64,000 nucleotides of DNA from Lachnospiraceae bacterium (GTDB lineage Bacteria > Bacillota > Clostridia > Lachnospirales > Lachnospiraceae), in NCBI GenBank assembly GCA_015057445.1, contig SVEI01000008.1, positions 1-64,000 of the forward strand, in the 5' to 3' direction. Each line of letters begins with the position of its first letter. The first letter of the stretch is position 1. The notes below the pieces were generated by a model that did no database searches, was not told the DNA's origin, and saw nothing but the letters and a program-made list of their open reading frames with translations. The translations under genes and the position numbers were made by a program. This document shows positions 50,005 through 59,985 of the stretch, piece after piece.

Positions 50005-51411
50005 ATGATGAGATCACTTTATTCTGGTGTTGCAGGTCTTAAGACTCACCAGACAAAAATGGACGTAATTGGTAACAATATAGCTAACGTTAATACTATA
50101 GGTTTTAAGTCATCATCTGTACTATTTAGAGACGTGTTATATCAAACAACATCTACAGCAACTGGTGCAACAGCTAGCACAGGTGGTACTAATGCATCAC
50201 AGATAGGTCTTGGTACTCAGGTATCATCAATCCAGACTAGTGTAACTGATAATGGTGCAGCACAGAGTACAAATAATCCATACGACCTTATGCTTAATGG
50301 AGAGGATTTCTTCATTGTTAGCCGTGGCGGAGTTAACAACTTCACTAAGGTTGGTAACTTTAGTGTTGATGGTGCAGGGTGTCTTGTTACAAGTAATGGA
50401 TATCAGGTGATGGGTTGGCAGGTAGATCCTGAAAATCCATCAGAAATTAAGAAGGATACTGTATCTGCTCTTTATCCTGAAAGTGAAGCTAATAAGGTTT
50501 CATCTCCAGAACAGACAACAGATGCATATATGACAGGTAATATTGACCTTACAGACCCAGATCTTACTTCTGTAGATGGAGTAGCTATATCAATGTCAAT
50601 CTATGATGCTCTTGGATATAGTTACACAGTAAAGTTTAAGCTCACACAGGATGAAAATCAGCCAGATAAGTCATTGTATAACTTGGAGATTATGTCTGTT
50701 AAGGATGCAAATAATGTAGAGATTTTAGGAGCTGATGATGCCGCTACAGATGATATAGAGGAAGGTGGATATACTGCAACTATAGCAGGTAAGAATTCTA
50801 TTCAGATTAAGTTTGATCCAGACAATGGCTCTTTTGAATATGTGGGAGAAGCAGATATGTCAACTGCATTGTTGGAAATTACCCCTAACTCAGCAGACAA
50901 GGGAGATGTATTTACATCGATAGTTAATGGTGAGCCTGTAGATGGTATTACAGTTGACTTTTCTAACCTTACAAGATATGAGTCAGATGGACAATCAACA
51001 GCCAAGATGGTTCGTGGAACAACTGACTCTATGGGATGTGGTAGATCAATGGGTGCTCTCAGTGATGTTAGTATTGACACATCAGGAAAAATTTTTGGTG
51101 TATATACAAATGGTGAAACCAAACTTTTAGGACAGATTGCAGTTGCTAGATTTACAAATCCTATGGCGCTTGAGTCAATTGGAGATAGTATGTATACTAC
51201 AACTCAGAACTCAGGTGATTTTGACGGTATAGGTACATCAGTAGATGATGGCGGTGGATCAATGTCTCAGGGTGTTCTGGAAATGTCAAATGTTGACCTT
51301 TCAGCTGAATTTACTGAAATGATTACAACACAGAGAGGCTTCCAGGCCAATTCTAGAATTATTACAACTTCAGACACAATGCTTGAAGAGTTAGTAAATC
51401 TTAAGAGATAA
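50005..51411 (+). CDS. flgE: Flagellar hook protein FlgE
   Basis: MMRSLYSGVAGLKTHQTKMDVIGNNIANVNTIGFKSS; C-terminal rod/hook motif. Confidence 0.94.
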   Translation: MMRSLYSGVAGLKTHQTKMDVIGNNIANVNTIGFKSSSVLFRDVLYQTTSTATGATASTGGTNASQIGLGTQVSSIQTSVTDNGAAQSTNNPYDLMLNGEDFFIVSRGGVNNFTKVGNFSVDGAGCLVTSNGYQVMGWQVDPENPSEIKKDTVSALYPESEANKVSSPEQTTDAYMTGNIDLTDPDLTSVDGVAISMSIYDALGYSYTVKFKLTQDENQPDKSLYNLEIMSVKDANNVEILGADDAATDDIEEGGYTATIAGKNSIQIKFDPDNGSFEYVGEADMSTALLEITPNSADKGDVFTSIVNGEPVDGITVDFSNLTRYESDGQSTAKMVRGTTDSMGCGRSMGALSDVSIDTSGKIFGVYTNGETKLLGQIAVARFTNPMALESIGDSMYTTTQNSGDFDGIGTSVDDGGGSMSQGVLEMSNVDLSAEFTEMITTQRGFQANSRIITTSDTMLEELVNLKR

Positions 51412-51435
51412 GCTAATCAAGTGATATAAAAATAT

Positions 51436-51491
51436 GGAAAACCTTTCATCTGGCTAATTTGTCGGATTTAGGGTTTTCCTGTTTTTATTTT
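51436..51491 (+). terminator. Probable intra-operon terminator downstream of flgE
   Basis: GGAAAACC...GGTTTTCC followed by TGTTTTTATTTTT. Confidence 0.65.
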
Positions 51492-51493
51492 TG

Positions 51494-51522
51494 TAGACAT
51501 AAAAATGGTATTATGATATAAT
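51494..51522 (+). promoter_or_regulatory. Sigma-A-like promoter upstream of flbD
   Basis: TAGACA (51494-51499), 17 nt, TATAAT (51517-51522). Confidence 0.6.
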
Positions 51523-51571
51523 AAACCTAATTGTAGTGTCGACAATTATGGCGTTTTTTCGAGGTGGTAAT

Positions 51572-51757
51572 ATGATAGAAGTTACAAGGCTTAGAGGAGC
51601 AAAGATAATTATCAATGCAGAGTTAGTTGAGTGTGTTGAGGAAACTCCTGATACTGTTATCACTCTTACTAGCGGCAAGAAACTTGTTGTTTCAGAAAGC
51701 GGCAAGGAAATTGTTGACTTGGTTATAGAATACAAGAGAAAGATACATAACTTTTGA
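51572..51757 (+). CDS. flbD: Flagellar FlbD family protein
   Basis: MIEVTRLRGAKIIINAELVECVEETPDTVITLTSGKKLVV. Confidence 0.9.
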   Translation: MIEVTRLRGAKIIINAELVECVEETPDTVITLTSGKKLVVSESGKEIVDLVIEYKRKIHNF

Positions 51758-51781
51758 TGATATGTGTAAGAGGTGGATGTA

Positions 51782-52570
51782 GTGGATATAGCTTCTATTA
51801 TTGGATTTGTTGCAGCACTTGTACTTATGATATATGGTATGGTTGATGGTAAAGGATTTGGTGTTATCACTGATACGTTTCTTAATATGCCATCGGCGCT
51901 CATTACATTTGGTGGTGCATTTGGAGCTGTTTTAGCCATGTATACAATGAAAGATTTTTTGGCTGGAGTAAAAACCTTTGGGTTAGTATTTAAAGTTCCT
52001 AGTGCAAACGAAACTGAGACTATCAAGACTATTATTGAGTTGTCTAATCTTGCAAGAAGAGAAGGGTTGCTTGCTTTAGAGGAATCTACTAATAACTTAG
52101 AAGATGAATTTATGAAAAAAGGAATAATGCTAATTGTGGATGGAACTGATCCTGAACTTGTAAGAAGTATTTTGGAAGCAGAGATAATAAATATAGATGC
52201 AAGGCATCAAAGTAATATTGGTTTGTGGAAGAATCTTGGAGCTATGGGTCCTGCTTGGGGTATGATAGGTACACTTATTGGTCTTATTAACATGCTTAAG
52301 GATTTATCGGATCCTGACTCTATTGGTCCTAATATGGCGGTAGCACTTATAACAACTTTGTATGGTTCGGTGCTTGCCAACTGGATATGTTCGCCGGTTG
52401 CCAATAAATTAACTAGTTTCAATGATGCAGAGATTAAGCTTAAAGAGGTTATGATTGAGGGCATTTTGTCCATTCAGGCAGGCGAAAACCCTAGAGTCAT
52501 TGAGGAAAAACTCAAATCATTTTTGTCTCCTACTGAGAGAAAAGGATTTGGTGAAGAAGGTGGTGCGTAA
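51782..52570 (+). CDS. motA: Flagellar motor stator protein MotA
   Basis: MDIASIIGF start, GPAWGMIGTLIGLINML, ALITTLYGSVLANW. Confidence 0.93.
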   Translation: MDIASIIGFVAALVLMIYGMVDGKGFGVITDTFLNMPSALITFGGAFGAVLAMYTMKDFLAGVKTFGLVFKVPSANETETIKTIIELSNLARREGLLALEESTNNLEDEFMKKGIMLIVDGTDPELVRSILEAEIINIDARHQSNIGLWKNLGAMGPAWGMIGTLIGLINMLKDLSDPDSIGPNMAVALITTLYGSVLANWICSPVANKLTSFNDAEIKLKEVMIEGILSIQAGENPRVIEEKLKSFLSPTERKGFGEEGGA

Positions 52571-52573
52571 GGT

Positions 52574-53419
52574 ATGGCTAAAAGAAAAGAACAACCACCG
52601 GAGGAAGGTTCTCCGGCGTGGATGGCCACATTTAGCGATCTTATGAATCTTTTGCTTTGTTTTTTTGTACTTTTGTTTGCAAGTTCAACTATGGACGAAG
52701 GTAAAATTCAGAAGATAGCAGCATCTTTTGATAATGTAACCTTTAGTGTTATAGACAAGGGTTCGATTTCTTTGGTAGAGGGAGGCATGCTTTCGGGCGG
52801 CGTGAGTCAGGTTCCTGACGCTCAGGCTGTTTTGACTGAATCAGGTCATAATATAGAACCTGATTCAGGAAAGGAAGTAACAGCGACTAAGAATGATGCT
52901 GAAAAACTTTCAGACGAGGAATTGATGGTTGAGTTAAACAAACGTGGAGAAGAACAGTCTGAAGAAATGTATGATGAAGTGATGCAGATGGCGGAGTCCT
53001 ACAGTATAGATGATTTAATAAGTATAGATTACAACGAGCAGTATGTTGAGTTGGATTTGAATGGCTCAATATTGTTTGAATCTGGCTCTGCACAAATCAA
53101 GAATGATTCTAAAATATTTTTACAAAAGATTGCTCAAATTTTGACTAAGTACAAATATTGTATAATTGAAATAGAAGGTCATACAGATAATGTTCCGATG
53201 TATTCTGCTCGGTATGAAAATAATCGAGAATTGTCTTCAGAGAGAGCAAGGAGTGTCTATGAATTCATTGTTGAACAAGAGGATTTTATTGATTCAAATA
53301 TGAAGATTGCAGGATACGGAGAGAGCAGACCTGTTGCGTCTAATTCTACTGAAGAAGGAAGAGCAAAAAACAGACGCGTTACAATAAAAATATATAATAA
53401 GCAGAATACAAATTACTAA
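52574..53419 (+). CDS. motB: Flagellar motor protein MotB (OmpA-like domain)
   Basis: GSPAWMATFSDLMNLLLCFFVLLFA; IEGHTDNVP; NRRVTIKI. Confidence 0.94.
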   Translation: MAKRKEQPPEEGSPAWMATFSDLMNLLLCFFVLLFASSTMDEGKIQKIAASFDNVTFSVIDKGSISLVEGGMLSGGVSQVPDAQAVLTESGHNIEPDSGKEVTATKNDAEKLSDEELMVELNKRGEEQSEEMYDEVMQMAESYSIDDLISIDYNEQYVELDLNGSILFESGSAQIKNDSKIFLQKIAQILTKYKYCIIEIEGHTDNVPMYSARYENNRELSSERARSVYEFIVEQEDFIDSNMKIAGYGESRPVASNSTEEGRAKNRRVTIKIYNKQNTNY

Positions 53420-53447
53420 TATTTGATTTGTTAATAAGGAGAATGAC

Positions 53448-53963
53448 ATGAAAAAAAATCTTATTACAGTTTTAATACTGGCTTTATGTATAATAAATCT
53501 TGCGTTTAATATTTTATTGGTGTTTACATTTGTGCCTTCAGTAAAAAAGACTAACAAATTAGTTGGCGATATTATGGCAGTTCTTGATTTAGAGATATCA
53601 TCTCAGACAGCGGGAAATTCAGGCTTTGATGTGAGCAATCTTGCTCCTTTTCAGTTAGAACAGAGTAATCCTATCAATCTTGCTGCAGATGGTTCAGGAG
53701 CTCTCCATGTTGTACAGTATGGTCTTACAATAAATCTTGATAAGACGGCTGCGGATTATTCCACAGTATCAACAAACCTTACTAATTCAACATCTTTGGT
53801 ATATGATATGACTCGAAATATCATTGGAAGATATACATATGATCAAGTTATAGATGTGAATGTACAGAATCAGATTAAAGCAGAAATCTTAGCTTCCCTA
53901 AAGGAAACTTTCAATACAGAATGTATATATTCAGTTAGCTTTTATAATTGGGTAGCACAATAA
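53448..53963 (+). CDS. fliL: Flagellar basal-body-associated protein FliL
   Basis: Single TM, size, position between motB and fliM. Confidence 0.8.
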   Translation: MKKNLITVLILALCIINLAFNILLVFTFVPSVKKTNKLVGDIMAVLDLEISSQTAGNSGFDVSNLAPFQLEQSNPINLAADGSGALHVVQYGLTINLDKTAADYSTVSTNLTNSTSLVYDMTRNIIGRYTYDQVIDVNVQNQIKAEILASLKETFNTECIYSVSFYNWVAQ

Positions 53964-53987
53964 TCAATCAACCAGGAGGTGAGAAAC

Positions 53988-54968
53988 GTGGCAGACGTAC
54001 TCTCACAAAATGAAATAGACGCCTTATTGAAACAGCTTTCTACTGGTGAACTTGATGTTGATGATATTGAAGATAACAAAAGTGCCAAGGTAAAGGAGTA
54101 TGATTTCTCCAAACCAGCAAAGTTTTCAAAAGAGCATCTTAGGACAATTGAAATTATATTTGAGCATTTTGGCAGATTGTTAAGTAGTAATCTTCCTGCA
54201 TATTTAAGAAAGAACGTGCAGATAGAAGTTATGAACTCAGAAGCGGTAATATACTCAGAGTTTTCTAATGCCTTATCTAATCCTGTTTTACTTGGGGTTG
54301 TCAATATGTCTCCATTACAGGGCAATATAATAATTGAAATGGCCACTAATATAGGGTACACCATTATTGACAGATTGTTAGGTGGAATTGGAGAACCGTT
54401 AGAAAAAAATAGAGAATTTTCCGAGATAGAGTTATCTATTCTAGAAAGAATATTTAACATAATAATAAGTTTGCTTAGAGAACCATGGAAGAATGTTGTT
54501 GAGATAGAACCTTATCTTGAAAGAATTGAAACTAATTCTCAGTTTGCTCAAATTATATCGCCTACAGAGATGATAGCAATCGTCACAATTAACATTAATA
54601 TTGGCGGTGTTGAGGGACTGATGAATATATGTCTTCCGTTTATGACATTAGAAGATGTTATGGATAAGCTTAATACTAAGTATTGGTTTTCTACTATGCA
54701 GAATAAGGACGAATCTAGTTATGCAGATGTTATTGAGACAGCTATTAATAAAGCTTTGGTTCCTGTGTCTGCATATCTTGGAAAGAGCCATATTACAGTT
54801 ATAGATTTTGTTAATCTTCAGGTTGGAGATATAATAAAATTAGATAAGAGTGTTGAAGATGAACTTGATGTATATGTTGGTAATATTGTCAAATTCAAAG
54901 CATTACCAGGTTCATTTAGCGATAATTATGCAGTTAAAATTACAGAAATTTATAGAGAGGAGGAATAA
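53988..54968 (+). CDS. fliM: Flagellar motor switch protein FliM
   Basis: ADVLSQNEIDALLKQL; VGDIIKLDKSVEDELDVYVG. Confidence 0.95.
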   Translation: MADVLSQNEIDALLKQLSTGELDVDDIEDNKSAKVKEYDFSKPAKFSKEHLRTIEIIFEHFGRLLSSNLPAYLRKNVQIEVMNSEAVIYSEFSNALSNPVLLGVVNMSPLQGNIIIEMATNIGYTIIDRLLGGIGEPLEKNREFSEIELSILERIFNIIISLLREPWKNVVEIEPYLERIETNSQFAQIISPTEMIAIVTININIGGVEGLMNICLPFMTLEDVMDKLNTKYWFSTMQNKDESSYADVIETAINKALVPVSAYLGKSHITVIDFVNLQVGDIIKLDKSVEDELDVYVGNIVKFKALPGSFSDNYAVKITEIYREEE

Positions 54969-54973
54969 AGAAT

Positions 54974-56155
54974 ATGGACGGAATGTTATCTCAAGAAGAG
55001 ATTAATGCACTAATTGGCGGCGGACTGTCAACTTCGTCAAGCGGTAACGGAGATACCCTTAATGACTCTGAAAAAGATGCCTTAGGCGAAATTTCTAATA
55101 TATGTATGGGTACAGCTGCAACTACACTTTATTCCTTGGTTAACCAGAAAGTAGTTATTACCACACCAGTTGTAAATATTACAAGGTGGGAGGAACTTAC
55201 CGCTGATTATGCGAGACCATGTGTTTTTATAAACATTTATTACAAAGAAGGTATAGATGGTAATAATGTTTTAATTCTTAAAGAAGATGATGTGAAAATC
55301 ATCACAGACTTAATGATGGGTGGTGATGGATTAAATCCAGCGCCAGAATTATCAGAACTTCACTTTAGTGCGATATGTGAAGCAATGAATCAGATGATGG
55401 GTTCATCAGCTACATCTCTATCATCAATGCTTAATACTAAGATTGATATTAGTCCACCAGAGGCAGATTTGGTAGATATGGCTGGGGATATAGATGAGGC
55501 CAAGGTTACAGATTTCATGAAAAAAGATTTTGCATGTGTAACCTTTAGAATGACTATAGGAGATTTAGTAGATAGTACCATAATGCAACTTTATCCTATA
55601 GAACTTGCAAAAGAACTTTATAGAAGGTTTTCAGGTGAAGAGGAAGTTGCTCCTGCTGCACCAGAACCACCAAAGGCTGCACCGGAACCACCGAAGGCAG
55701 CGCCTGCTAGTCAAGCGCCACAGATGCAACAGCCGCCGATGATGGATCAGTCAATGATGGGACAACCTATGATGGGACAGCCTATGATGGGACAACCTAT
55801 GATGATGGGACAACCTATGATGATGGGACAACCTATGATGATGCAACAGGATGTAAATGTTCAGAATGTTCAATTTCAGGCGTTTAACCCAATGGTTAAT
55901 CCAGTTACTCAGCAAGAAAATATTGAACTTATAATGGATGTTCCACTTGAAGTATCTGTTGTGTTAGGTCGTACTAGAAAATCCATTAAAGAAATATTAG
56001 AGTTTTCACCAGGAACTATTATAGAACTTGATAAGTTGGCCGGCGAGTCAATTGATGTTATGGTTAATCAAAAACTTGTTGCTAAGGGTGAAGTAGTAGT
56101 TATCGAAGAAAGCTTTGGTATTAGAATCACTGAGATTATTAAGGAAAAAATATAA
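54974..56155 (+). CDS. fliY: Flagellar motor switch phosphatase FliY/FliN with Met-rich linker
   Basis: MLSQEEINALIGGG; CheC-like blocks EISNICMGTAATTL; C-terminal FliN domain VPLEVSVVLGRTRKSIKEILEFSPGTIIELDKLAGE. Confidence 0.94.
   Translation: MDGMLSQEEINALIGGGLSTSSSGNGDTLNDSEKDALGEISNICMGTAATTLYSLVNQKVVITTPVVNITRWEELTADYARPCVFINIYYKEGIDGNNVLILKEDDVKIITDLMMGGDGLNPAPELSELHFSAICEAMNQMMGSSATSLSSMLNTKIDISPPEADLVDMAGDIDEAKVTDFMKKDFACVTFRMTIGDLVDSTIMQLYPIELAKELYRRFSGEEEVAPAAPEPPKAAPEPPKAAPASQAPQMQQPPMMDQSMMGQPMMGQPMMGQPMMMGQPMMMGQPMMMQQDVNVQNVQFQAFNPMVNPVTQQENIELIMDVPLEVSVVLGRTRKSIKEILEFSPGTIIELDKLAGESIDVMVNQKLVAKGEVVVIEESFGIRITEIIKEKI
55743..55848 (+). repeat. Short in-frame tandem repeat encoding (M)MMGQP units
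   Basis: Repeats of atgatgggacaacct / atgatgatgggacaacct. Confidence 0.9.
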
Positions 56156-56173
56156 CATAAAGGAGTATAAGTT

Positions 56174-56536
56174 ATGGCAAAGAGTATTTTAATATGTGAT
56201 GATGCAGCGTTTATGAGAATGATGATTAAGGACATATTAGTAAAAAATGGCTACAATATTGCAGGAGAAGCGGAGAATGGATTAAAGGCAGTTGAAAAAT
56301 ATAATGAGACAAAGCCTGATCTTGTGCTTATGGATATTACAATGCCAGAGATGGATGGTATTCAGGCACTTAAGAAGATTAAGGCCGCTGATCCTAATGC
56401 AAGTGTTGTTATGTGTTCAGCTATGGGTCAGCAGGCAATGGTTATTGAGTCTATTCAATCAGGAGCAAGAGACTTTATTGTTAAGCCTTTCCAGCCAGAT
56501 AGAGTAATTGAGGCTGTTAAGAAAGCAGTAGAGTAA
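56174..56536 (+). CDS. cheY: Chemotaxis response regulator CheY
   Basis: Single receiver domain: ILICDDAAFMRMMIKDIL, LVLMDITMPEMDG, FIVKPFQ. Confidence 0.93.
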   Translation: MAKSILICDDAAFMRMMIKDILVKNGYNIAGEAENGLKAVEKYNETKPDLVLMDITMPEMDGIQALKKIKAADPNASVVMCSAMGQQAMVIESIQSGARDFIVKPFQPDRVIEAVKKAVE

Positions 56537-56537
56537 T

Positions 56538-56927
56538 ATGTATATGTTACTTTCGGATAGCATTAGAAATAGTTCTTTGACTAATGTGATATCTTTAATA
56601 TTAATATTTATATTTATACTTATTCTTGCGTATTTTACAGCAAAACTTACTGCAAAATTGCAAGGGAATCCTTTGAGTAAAAGAGCCAATATAAAGATAG
56701 TAGAGACATTCCGTCTCGGTGGAAATAAATTTATTTCTATTGTTAAAATTGGAGAGAATTACTATGCTCTTGGGTTTGGCAAAGATGAAATCACTATGAT
56801 TGATCGCTTAGATAAGGATAGTTTTAATATCCCAGAGGTTCCCGATGATGTATCTAAAAAGAGTTTTATGGATGTTTTACGCGATATAAATAAGAAAGAA
56901 GAACAAGATAATACAGATAAAAAGTAG
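56538..56927 (+). CDS. fliO: Flagellar biosynthetic protein FliO/FliZ
   Basis: N-terminal TM, IKIVETFRLGGNKFISIVKIGENYYALG; precedes fliP. Confidence 0.85.
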   Translation: MYMLLSDSIRNSSLTNVISLILIFIFILILAYFTAKLTAKLQGNPLSKRANIKIVETFRLGGNKFISIVKIGENYYALGFGKDEITMIDRLDKDSFNIPEVPDDVSKKSFMDVLRDINKKEEQDNTDKK

Positions 56928-56935
56928 GTAGTTAT

Positions 56936-57763
56936 ATGAGATATGCAAAGCTGCGAAAATTAATATTAATTTTTTTAATTCCGCTTGCTCTTTCAGTCAT
57001 ATTTTCAGGTTCAAATACTTACGCTACCACTGTTACTCCAGAAACAGAAGCTGAAGAGGGGCTAGATGAGGCGATAACAGATGATGAAGGGATGTCAGTA
57101 GGACTGACACTTAATTCAAATTCTGATGATACGACTTTATCTGGTACTCTTCAGATTTTATTGGTTATTACAGTAATTTCATTAGCTCCATCAATATTAG
57201 TTATGGTGACCTCCTTTACAAGGATTGTAGTTGTATTATCCTTTACAAGGACAGCTTTGGGAACTCAATCATCCCCACCTAATAATGTATTGATAGGGCT
57301 CTCGTTGTTTTTAACCCTTTTTATTATGAGTCCTATTTTCTTGCAAATTAAGGAACAGGCCATAGACCCTCTGTCAGCCAATGAAATTACTCAAGAAGAA
57401 GCGTTAGATAAGTGTGTTGAACCGCTTAAAACATTTATGTTAGAGCAGGTAAGACAGGAAGATTTGAGATTGTTTATGGATATTGCCAAGGTTGATACTG
57501 TTGACAGTGCCAGTGAATTATCCTTAACAATAGTAATTCCTGCATTCATTATAAGTGAATTAAGAGCCGCATTTATTATTGGATTTTTGATTTATATTCC
57601 ATTTATTGTAATCGATATGGTAGTTGCATCGGTGCTTATGTCTATGGGTATGATGATGTTACCACCAACTACAATTTCTATGCCGTTTAAGATATTGCTT
57701 TTTATATTAGCGGACGGTTGGAATTTGGTTATAGGAGAACTTGTTAATTCATTTAACTTATGA
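56936..57763 (+). CDS. fliP: Flagellar export protein FliP
   Basis: TSFTRIVVVLSFTRTALGTQSSPPNNVLIGLSLFLTLFIM. Confidence 0.95.
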   Translation: MRYAKLRKLILIFLIPLALSVIFSGSNTYATTVTPETEAEEGLDEAITDDEGMSVGLTLNSNSDDTTLSGTLQILLVITVISLAPSILVMVTSFTRIVVVLSFTRTALGTQSSPPNNVLIGLSLFLTLFIMSPIFLQIKEQAIDPLSANEITQEEALDKCVEPLKTFMLEQVRQEDLRLFMDIAKVDTVDSASELSLTIVIPAFIISELRAAFIIGFLIYIPFIVIDMVVASVLMSMGMMMLPPTTISMPFKILLFILADGWNLVIGELVNSFNL

Positions 57764-57778
57764 TAAGAGGTGATTTTT

Positions 57779-58048
57779 TTGACAACAGGAGAAGTTGTAG
57801 ATATTGCCAGTCAGGCTATATGGTTAATAATTGAATGTTCTACACCACTGTTGTTGGTGTCACTTATAGTTGGTTTAGTTATTAGTATTTTTCAAACTGT
57901 AACTTCTATTCAGGAACAAACCCTTACTTTTGTTCCTAAGATATTAGTGATGTTTTTGATGATAATTTTAACAGGAGATTGGCTGCTTAATAATATATTG
58001 TCGTTTATTCAGGATTTGTGGAGCAAATTCGGAGATTATGTGAGGTAG
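57779..58048 (+). CDS. fliQ: Flagellar export protein FliQ (probable TTG start)
   Basis: TTGEVVDIASQAIWLIIECSTPLLLVSLIVGLVISIFQTVTSIQEQTLTFVPKI. Confidence 0.93.
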   Translation: MTTGEVVDIASQAIWLIIECSTPLLLVSLIVGLVISIFQTVTSIQEQTLTFVPKILVMFLMIILTGDWLLNNILSFIQDLWSKFGDYVR

Positions 58049-58054
58049 TAGCCT

Positions 58055-58828
58055 ATGGATTTAAGTGTTGAAACCCTAAAGCTAGAGGCCTTCTTGATGG
58101 TGTTAGTTCGAATTGCCTGTTTTGTTGCTATTGCACCTGTGTTTGGGCATAAGAGTATCAATGCAAGGCTTAGAGTTTTGATAGCTGCATGTATTGCTCT
58201 TACTGTGTTTGTTGCAATGGATCCTGATATGCCAGAATATAGTACAGTCTTTGGCTTTACATTTTTGCTAATAAAGGAAGCTGCTGTTGGCCTTTCTTTG
58301 GGCTTTGTATCAAGTCTTGTAATGGCAATTATTACAATGGCTGGTGAGTTTATTGATAGAGAAATTGGATTTTCTATGGCTCAAAGTTTTGATATGAATA
58401 CTGGAGCCATGACCACAATTACAGCTAATTTGTATGATAAACTTATTTATCTAATTATTTTAATTACCAATTTGCATTATTATATTCTTAAAGCTGTTGT
58501 AAGATCATTTGAAGTTATTCCCCTAGGAAGCTTTAAATTAAATATTCCTTTTATGTATACGCAGGTGCTTGGATTTGTTGTCGAATTTTTTGTTATAGGT
58601 TTTCGAATAGCGATGCCCATATTTATAGCTGCAACTATTTTAAATATTATTCTTGGTGTTATGACAAAGAGTTCGCCACAGATGAATATGTTTGCTATTG
58701 GTATTCAGATGAAAATTATTCTAGGAATGATGGCATTGGCGATTATGATTATGTTTATACCTAATATTACGAATTATCTTATGGAAAAGATGGATGGTAT
58801 GATTTCGTCTCTTCTAGGAGGAATGTAG
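58055..58828 (+). CDS. fliR: Flagellar export protein FliR
   Basis: Multi-TM protein at the conserved position; FMLVRIA-like start. Confidence 0.92.
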   Translation: MDLSVETLKLEAFLMVLVRIACFVAIAPVFGHKSINARLRVLIAACIALTVFVAMDPDMPEYSTVFGFTFLLIKEAAVGLSLGFVSSLVMAIITMAGEFIDREIGFSMAQSFDMNTGAMTTITANLYDKLIYLIILITNLHYYILKAVVRSFEVIPLGSFKLNIPFMYTQVLGFVVEFFVIGFRIAMPIFIAATILNIILGVMTKSSPQMNMFAIGIQMKIILGMMALAIMIMFIPNITNYLMEKMDGMISSLLGGM

Positions 58829-58829
58829 T

Positions 58830-59948
58830 TTGAAAACATATGATGAATATATTCTAAAATTTAATCTGCAGCTTTTCGCTGATGATGGTGGAGAAAAGAC
58901 TGAAGAACCTACGGCCAAGAAAATTGATGATTCTAGAAAAGAAGGCCAGGTGGCGAAAAGTAAAGAAATATCAACAGCAGCTTCTTTGTTAGCGGTTTTT
59001 ATATGTCTCAAGGTATTTATCGGTTTTTTGGGAGGAAGGCTGGTTGGTGTATTTTTTAATTTTTGGAATGAGATGGATGTGTATGCAAATAGTCCATTTA
59101 ATTCAGTAACAGTAGTTCAACTTTTGACAGACGGGTTACTCTATATTCTTATTACTTGCTTACCCTTTTTTGTGGTTTCATTTCTAGTTGCTTTTTTATC
59201 ACAAAAGGTTCAGTTTAAATGGATGGTTACTACAAAACCACTACAACCTAAGTTGAGTAAAATGAATCCTATATCTGGGTTTAAACGTATGTTTTCAAAA
59301 CAGGCTCTGTTTGAACTTGTTTTGTCTATTGTCAAAATTGTTATTATATATGCCATATGTCAGTCTGTTATCAAGGATAATTTAACAGTACTGCTGACTG
59401 TATATGATTTAGAAATCGAAGATTCGCTTGGGATTTTGTTTGATTTGGTGATGGATCTTGGCATAAAGGTATCTCTTGTATATTTTATACTTGCCTTGGG
59501 AGATTTGGTATTCCAGAAATGGAAGCATAAGAATGATCTTAAGATGACAAAGCAGGAAATTAAAGAGGAATTTAAGAATCAGGAAGGAGATCCAAAGGTA
59601 AAATCACAGCAGAGACAGAGGATGCAACAAGCATCTAGAAGAAGAATGATGCAAAGTATTCCAGAGGCGGATGTAGTAATTACGAACCCGACTCATTTTG
59701 CTGTTGCATTAAAATACGATAACACAGTCAATCAGGCTCCAATTGTGGTTGCGAAGGGAGCGGATTATTTGGCTTTCAAAATAAAAGAAATAGCAAAAGA
59801 ACATAATGTTGAAATAGTAGAAGACAAACCACTAGCAAGAATGTTATACAGTAATGTAGATGTGGGAAGAGAAATCCCAGCAGAGCTTTATCAATCTGTT
59901 GCAGAAGTATTAGCTTATGTATATGGTTTAAAGAATAAAGTGAGTTAG
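58830..59948 (+). CDS. flhB: Flagellar export protein FlhB (TTG start)
   Basis: FADDGGEKTEEPTAKKIDDSRKEGQVAKS; VVITNPTHFAVALKYD. Confidence 0.95.
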   Translation: MKTYDEYILKFNLQLFADDGGEKTEEPTAKKIDDSRKEGQVAKSKEISTAASLLAVFICLKVFIGFLGGRLVGVFFNFWNEMDVYANSPFNSVTVVQLLTDGLLYILITCLPFFVVSFLVAFLSQKVQFKWMVTTKPLQPKLSKMNPISGFKRMFSKQALFELVLSIVKIVIIYAICQSVIKDNLTVLLTVYDLEIEDSLGILFDLVMDLGIKVSLVYFILALGDLVFQKWKHKNDLKMTKQEIKEEFKNQEGDPKVKSQQRQRMQQASRRRMMQSIPEADVVITNPTHFAVALKYDNTVNQAPIVVAKGADYLAFKIKEIAKEHNVEIVEDKPLARMLYSNVDVGREIPAELYQSVAEVLAYVYGLKNKVS

Positions 59949-59985
59949 AATTAATTTTAAATAAAAACGAAAGGAGGTATCGGTT

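Noticed and set aside
53942-54460. Minus-strand 172-aa ORF opposite fliM
   Set aside because: Shadow ORF of a conserved flagellar gene.
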